A stretch of 16,965 nucleotides of DNA from DASUPK01 sp036520315 (GTDB lineage: Bacteria > Actinomycetota > Thermoleophilia > Solirubrobacterales > 70-9), in contig DATDJZ010000044.1 of assembly GCA_036520315.1 (NCBI GenBank), forward strand, positions 1 to 16,965, given 5' to 3'. Position 1 is the first letter of the stretch; every line of letters starts with the position of its first letter. The notes beneath the pieces were generated by a model. That model saw only the letters and a list, made by a program, of their open reading frames with translations, did not search any database and was not told the origin of the DNA. Below, piece by piece: positions 14,166 to 16,965 of this stretch. The translations under genes and the position numbers were made by a program.

Positions 14166-15608
14166 ATGGCGCCGGATGAGCCCCTCGACGTCGTTGTGGT
14201 GGGCGGCGGCGCCGCCGGCCTCTACTCGGCGCTGACCGCGGCGGACGCGGGCTCGCGAGTGGCGATGGTGTCCAGGAAGCCGCTCTCGGAGAGCTCGAGC
14301 TTCTGGGCGCAGGGAGGCCTCGCCGCCGCAATCGGGCCCGGTGATTCTCCGGAACAGCACGTGGAGGACACCGTCTCGGCCGGGAGGGGAGCTTGTAGGC
14401 GATCCGCCGCCGAGCTTCTGGCCCGCGAAGCGCCGGGCGTCGTCTGGGAGCTCCAGCGACGCGGCGTGCACTTCGATCTCCTCCCCGACGAGAGCCTTTC
14501 GCTCGCGCTGGAGGGGGGGCACTCCCAAAGGCGAGTTGTGCACGCCGGTGGAGCAGCGACCGGCCGCCGCATCACGGAGCGACTCGCCGAGCTCGCTGCC
14601 CAGGACGAGCGGATCAACGTGATCGAGAAGACCTCGGCGGTCGCGCTCTGGAGCGACGGGGAGCGCTGCCACGGGGTGATCAACGACACCGGGCCGCTCC
14701 GGGCGAAGGCCACGATCCTCGCGACAGGAGGGGCCGCAGCGCTCTGGGCGCGGACCACCAATCCCTGGGGCGCGATCGGCGCGGGACCGGTGATGGCTCA
14801 CGCAGCCGGCGCTGACCTCGCCGACCTGGAGTTCTGCCAATTCCACCCGACGGCGTTGTCGGCCCCCGGGACCGAATCGGACGGCCTGCTCGTCACCGAG
14901 GCCGTCCGGGGTGAGGGCGCGACGCTGCTCGGCGCCGACGGCGAGCGGTTCACGGACGAGCTGGCCCCACGGGACGCGGTGACCCTGGCGGTCCTGGATC
15001 AGATGGAACGGGACGACACCGACCACGTGCTGCTCGACATGCGAGAGCTCAGCGAGGCCCGCTTCCCGAGCGTGTTCGCTGCCCTTCGCGAAGCCGGATA
15101 CGACCCCCTGCGTGAGCCGATCCCGGTCGCCCCCGCCTCGCACTACGTGATGGGCGGGATCGCCACCGATCTCGACGGCCGCTCCTCACTCGCCGGGCTG
15201 TTCGCCGTCGGCGAGTGCGCCTGCACCGGCCTCCATGGCGCCAACCGCCTCGCCTCGAACTCGCTGACCGAGTGTTTCGTGCTCGGCGCGAGGGCGGCGA
15301 ACGCGGCCTCGGCCGAACCGGACGCGGGGGCGGCCCCCGATCCACCAGACTGGCGCTTCGACCCACCGGTGGTCGCGACCCGGGAGGCCGTCTGGGCGCT
15401 CGCGGGTCCGCTGCGCAGCGCGGATCGGCTCGAGCAACTGCTGTCGGACTCCTATCCGCTCGCGCGGCTGATTGCGCGATTCGCGCTCGGGCGCGAGGAG
15501 TCGCGCGGCTCCCATCGCCGGCTCGAGTTCCCGGAGCCGGATCCCGCGCTCGACCGGCGCCACCAGGTCATCTCGGGCGAGAGCCTGCGCTGGGAGACCT
15601 GGGAGTAG
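14166..15608 (+). CDS. nadB: L-aspartate oxidase
   Basis: A 480-aa cytoplasmic flavoenzyme that oxidises L-aspartate to iminoaspartate, the first step of de novo NAD synthesis; NadA then makes quinolinate. The FAD-binding dinucleotide motif VVVVGGGAAGLYSAL covers residues 9-23. SFWAQGGLAAAIGP (45-58), LEFCQFHPTAL (221-231), SHYVMGGIATD (325-335) and GECACTGLHGANRLASNSLT (349-368) are family signatures of the FAD and substrate sites. The C-terminal helical domain is short compared with the roughly 530-540 aa of well-studied NadB proteins, but motifs are intact. Homology to fumarate reductase/succinate dehydrogenase flavoproteins is expected; the HGANRLASNSL stretch favours NadB. nadA and nadC are not in the window. 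It is divergent from the HDAC-like gene. Confidence 0.93.
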   Translation: MAPDEPLDVVVVGGGAAGLYSALTAADAGSRVAMVSRKPLSESSSFWAQGGLAAAIGPGDSPEQHVEDTVSAGRGACRRSAAELLAREAPGVVWELQRRGVHFDLLPDESLSLALEGGHSQRRVVHAGGAATGRRITERLAELAAQDERINVIEKTSAVALWSDGERCHGVINDTGPLRAKATILATGGAAALWARTTNPWGAIGAGPVMAHAAGADLADLEFCQFHPTALSAPGTESDGLLVTEAVRGEGATLLGADGERFTDELAPRDAVTLAVLDQMERDDTDHVLLDMRELSEARFPSVFAALREAGYDPLREPIPVAPASHYVMGGIATDLDGRSSLAGLFAVGECACTGLHGANRLASNSLTECFVLGARAANAASAEPDAGAAPDPPDWRFDPPVVATREAVWALAGPLRSADRLEQLLSDSYPLARLIARFALGREESRGSHRRLEFPEPDPALDRRHQVISGESLRWETWE

Positions 15609-15609
15609 G

Positions 15610-15636
15610 CCGGCTACCCAAAAAACTGGTAGCTGG
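15610..15636 (+). terminator. Hairpin just after nadB, possible weak terminator
   Basis: CCGGCTACC pairs with GGTAGCTGG (one G-U) around the loop CAAAAAACT, starting 1 nt after the nadB stop. The following bases are AT-rich (catacttaaaattactt) but lack a T-tract, so termination efficiency is uncertain. Confidence 0.4.
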
Positions 15637-15640
15637 CATA

Positions 15641-15666
15641 CTTAAAATTACTTAATCGACGCTTAA
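15641..15666 (+). repeat. Three helically spaced CTTAA direct repeats
   Basis: CTTAA occurs at 15641-15645, 15651-15655 and 15662-15666, so the starts are 10 and 11 bp apart, one turn of the helix. Each is preceded by A or G. They lie in an AT-rich patch that contrasts with the surrounding GC-rich DNA. Direct repeats at about 11-bp spacing are the usual arrangement of OmpR/PhoB-family response-regulator sites, so an operator is plausible. A -10-like TAAAAT (15643-15648) overlaps the first copy. Confidence 0.5.
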
Positions 15667-15702
15667 CCCTACCCACTTTTGGGCATGCTTCAATCGCATT
15701 CG

Positions 15703-15748
15703 CCTGAAGGGTCCGGGGCAAGGTTGCCCTCACGGACACCGCTTCAGG
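15703..15748 (+). promoter_or_regulatory. Structured 5' leader of the Cys3His protein gene
   Basis: A long imperfect hairpin is built from three nested helices: CCTGAAG (15703-15709) with CTTCAGG (15742-15748), GTCCG (15711-15715) with CGGAC (15733-15737), and GGGCA (15716-15720) with TGCCC (15725-15729) closed by AGGT. The SD (AGGAGA, 15755-15760) starts 6 nt beyond the outer helix. I could not match it to a known riboswitch class. It may be a cis-regulatory RNA, a protein-binding site or an mRNA stabiliser. Confidence 0.5.
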
Positions 15749-15767
15749 GGGGATAGGAGAGATCGGG

Positions 15768-16247
15768 ATGTATCAATTCAGTCGTTCGATCTACCGGGAC
15801 CTCGTTCCTCGCATCGACTCCTCCGGAACCGTGGAGAGGACCTTCGCGGCCCGGCGGAAGGTCCTGGAGGCATGCGAAGCCACCATCCAGCGGCTGGTCT
15901 CCGACCGCCGCTATTTCGCCCGCCCCGCGAAGACGCTCTTCACGGAGGTTCGTGAGCACTTCGCGCTCGCTGAGCAGGTGCGGGTCTACATGGTCATCGA
16001 GAGGCACCTCGGGCTGATCGAGGAGTTCCTCGATTCCCTGCCCGCCGACGTGACACTTGACGGTCAGCAGCGCAGCTGCCTGGCCAGCACTCGCAAGGGC
16101 ACCCCGTGCAAGCGCGAGCCGCTGCCGGGCATGGACTACTGCCCCTCGCACAAGCACCTCGAGGAAGTCTTCGTGGATGATGCGAGGGTGCGGGGAGGCG
16201 GAAGCCGAGCCGCAACCCGTTTGGTCCAGCAGCCGGCAGCGGCCTAG
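15768..16247 (+). CDS. Unknown protein with C-terminal Cys3His zinc-binding-like motif
   Basis: A 159-aa protein with two parts. Residues 1-100 look helical and charged (MYQFSRSIYRDLVPRIDSSG, then VYMVIERHLGLIEEFLDSLP). Residues 104-128 carry C104-x9-C114-x10-C125-x2-H128 in the setting CLASTRKGTPCKREPLPG followed by YCPSH. This resembles the short zinc-knuckle of the type C..T..G..CKR...G.YC..H found at the ends of many small bacterial and phage proteins. A low-complexity tail follows. No membrane segment is present. The ATG at 15768-15770 has a good AGGAGA SD 7 nt upstream, so unlike its plus-strand neighbours it has a leader, which is long and structured. A DNA-, RNA- or protein-binding regulator is possible; I do not recognise the family by name. 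Confidence 0.75.
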   Translation: MYQFSRSIYRDLVPRIDSSGTVERTFAARRKVLEACEATIQRLVSDRRYFARPAKTLFTEVREHFALAEQVRVYMVIERHLGLIEEFLDSLPADVTLDGQQRSCLASTRKGTPCKREPLPGMDYCPSHKHLEEVFVDDARVRGGGSRAATRLVQQPAAA

Positions 16248-16261
16248 GTTCCTGGGGGTCA

Positions 16262-16304
16262 GGGGTGCGCGCGCTCGCCCGGGGGGTCGGGCGCGGCTCA
16301 CCCT
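16262..16304 (+). terminator. GC-rich hairpin after the Cys3His protein gene
   Basis: GGGTG (16263-16267) pairs with CACCC (16299-16303), and inside it CGCCC (16276-16280) pairs with GGGCG (16289-16293). No T-run follows, so it may be a weak terminator or a spacer hairpin between this gene and the HyuA-type gene. Confidence 0.3.
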
Positions 16305-16318
16305 GCCCAGCGATCTCT

Positions 16319-16324
16319 TAAGTT
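16319..16324 (+). promoter_or_regulatory. Possible -10 element for leaderless hydantoinase gene
   Basis: TAAGTT ends 6 nt before the ATG at 16331. No SD is present, fitting a leaderless start. No -35 is recognisable. Confidence 0.35.
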
Positions 16325-16330
16325 GGCGCG

Positions 16331-16965
16331 ATGCTGCTCGGCGTCGACGTCGGTGGAACGTTCACCGACGCCGCGCTGCTCGATGGCGAGGTGCTCCACA
16401 CGGCCAAGGTGCCGAGCACGCCCGAGGACCAGTCGCGCGGCGTGATCGCGGCGGTCGAGGAGGTGCTCCAGCGCGCCGTGGCGAAGCCGGCCGACGTCCG
16501 CGGCTTCACCCACGGCATGACGGTGGGCACCAACGCCCTGCTCGAGGAGCGCGGGGCGCGCACCGCGCTGGTCGCCACGCGCGGGTTCTCCGATCTGCTC
16601 GAAATCGGCCGCCAGAACCGCCCCAGCCTCTACCACCCCTGCCGGCCCAAGCCGCGGTCCCTGGTCGATCCCAACCTCCGCTTCGAGGCGCCGGAGCGCA
16701 TCGGCGCGAGCGGCGTGGTCGAGGAGCTGGCCGACGAGGAGATCGCCCGCCTGGCCGAGCGGCTGCGACGCAGCGACGCCGAGTCGGTGGCGGTCTGCCT
16801 CCTCTTCGCCTTCCGCGATCCGGACCACGAGCGCCGGATCGCCGCGGCGCTGCGTGAGGCCCTGCCCGATCTCCACGTCTCCACCTCCCACGAGGTCCTC
16901 CCCGCCTTTCGCGAGTACGAGCGCTTCTCCACGACCGTGATCGACGCCTACCTCTCCCCCCTGCT
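16331..16965 (+). CDS. Hydantoinase/oxoprolinase family protein, HyuA-type (N-terminal part; 3' end beyond window)
   Basis: The first 211 codons of an ATP-dependent amidohydrolase of the hydantoinase A / 5-oxoprolinase / acetophenone and acetone carboxylase group. The ASKHA-type phosphate loop GVDVGGTFTDAAL is at residues 4-16. HGMTVGTNALLEERGA, GFSDLLEIGRQNRPSLY, VCLLFAFRDPDHERR and AFREYERFSTTVIDAYLSPL match the HyuA N-terminal domain. Enzymes of this family open cyclic amides (N-methylhydantoin, 5-oxoproline) or carboxylate ketones using ATP, usually with a HyuB subunit encoded directly downstream, which would lie outside the window. Substrate cannot be told from this fragment. Full proteins are commonly about 650-700 aa. 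The ATG at 16331 sits right before the phosphate loop as in the family. Confidence 0.93.
   Translation, partial: MLLGVDVGGTFTDAALLDGEVLHTAKVPSTPEDQSRGVIAAVEEVLQRAVAKPADVRGFTHGMTVGTNALLEERGARTALVATRGFSDLLEIGRQNRPSLYHPCRPKPRSLVDPNLRFEAPERIGASGVVEELADEEIARLAERLRRSDAESVAVCLLFAFRDPDHERRIAAALREALPDLHVSTSHEVLPAFREYERFSTTVIDAYLSPL

Noticed and set aside
14137..14331. 65-codon N-terminal extension of the HDAC-like protein
   Set aside because: It is Arg/Pro-rich and lies inside nadB on the other strand; homologues start near LYVRHPSS, matching the GTG at 14136.
15703..15760. Leader as a known riboswitch (c-di-GMP, ZTP, cobalamin, TPP)
   Set aside because: None of the conserved core sequences I know for these classes is present; only a hairpin and SD can be supported.

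Overview
This strongly GC-rich window is chromosomal and probably comes from an actinobacterium. The mix of a CBS-less GuaB3, a type-2 OMP decarboxylase, a TldD/TldE pair, an orphan Flp pilin and very compact gene packing would suit the class Thermoleophilia (Solirubrobacterales-like). That placement is a guess from gene content. There are no rRNA or tRNA genes, insertion sequences, phage genes or CRISPR arrays, and no gap above 300 bases lacks a gene.

Left block (1-8392, all minus strand, read right to left). A roadblock-like protein, a 77-aa unknown, TldD and TldE form a tightly overlapping run. HU follows after a 52-bp gap, then PyrF, a small membrane-anchored LysM protein, a D-Ala-D-Ala carboxypeptidase (DacA) and a PfkB-family sugar kinase, joined by short gaps or 4-bp overlaps. 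A hairpin terminator follows the kinase. GuaB3 then starts from what looks like its own leaderless promoter and runs off the left edge. The block combines peptide processing, nucleoid structure, pyrimidine synthesis, cell-wall trimming, sugar phosphate metabolism and purine metabolism.

Middle block (8441-11122). A 46-aa hydrophobic protein lies on the plus strand, divergent from the roadblock/TldD run and overlapping the end of a CDF cation transporter. On the minus strand an Flp-type prepilin is followed by RNase PH, the RdgB/HAM1 nucleotide-cleansing pyrophosphatase and the CDF transporter, probably one operon.

Right block (11228-16965). Divergent from the pilin is a 633-aa cytoplasmic coiled-coil protein ending in a ComEA-like helix-hairpin-helix domain. 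It converges on a class II histone-deacetylase-like amidohydrolase, sharing 4 bp. That gene is divergent from nadB (L-aspartate oxidase) across only 29 bp. After nadB comes an unusually AT-rich leader with three helically spaced CTTAA repeats and a long hairpin, ahead of a 159-aa protein with a C-terminal Cys3His motif. The window ends inside a hydantoinase/oxoprolinase (HyuA-type) gene.

The points most worth attention are: the coiled-coil/HhH protein head-to-head with an orphan pilin whose Shine-Dalgarno (SD) sequence sits in a hairpin; the phased repeats and structured leader before the Cys3His protein; a pyrF with no ordinary start codon in the right place; and a run of genes that look leaderless, two of them back-to-back in 29 bp.
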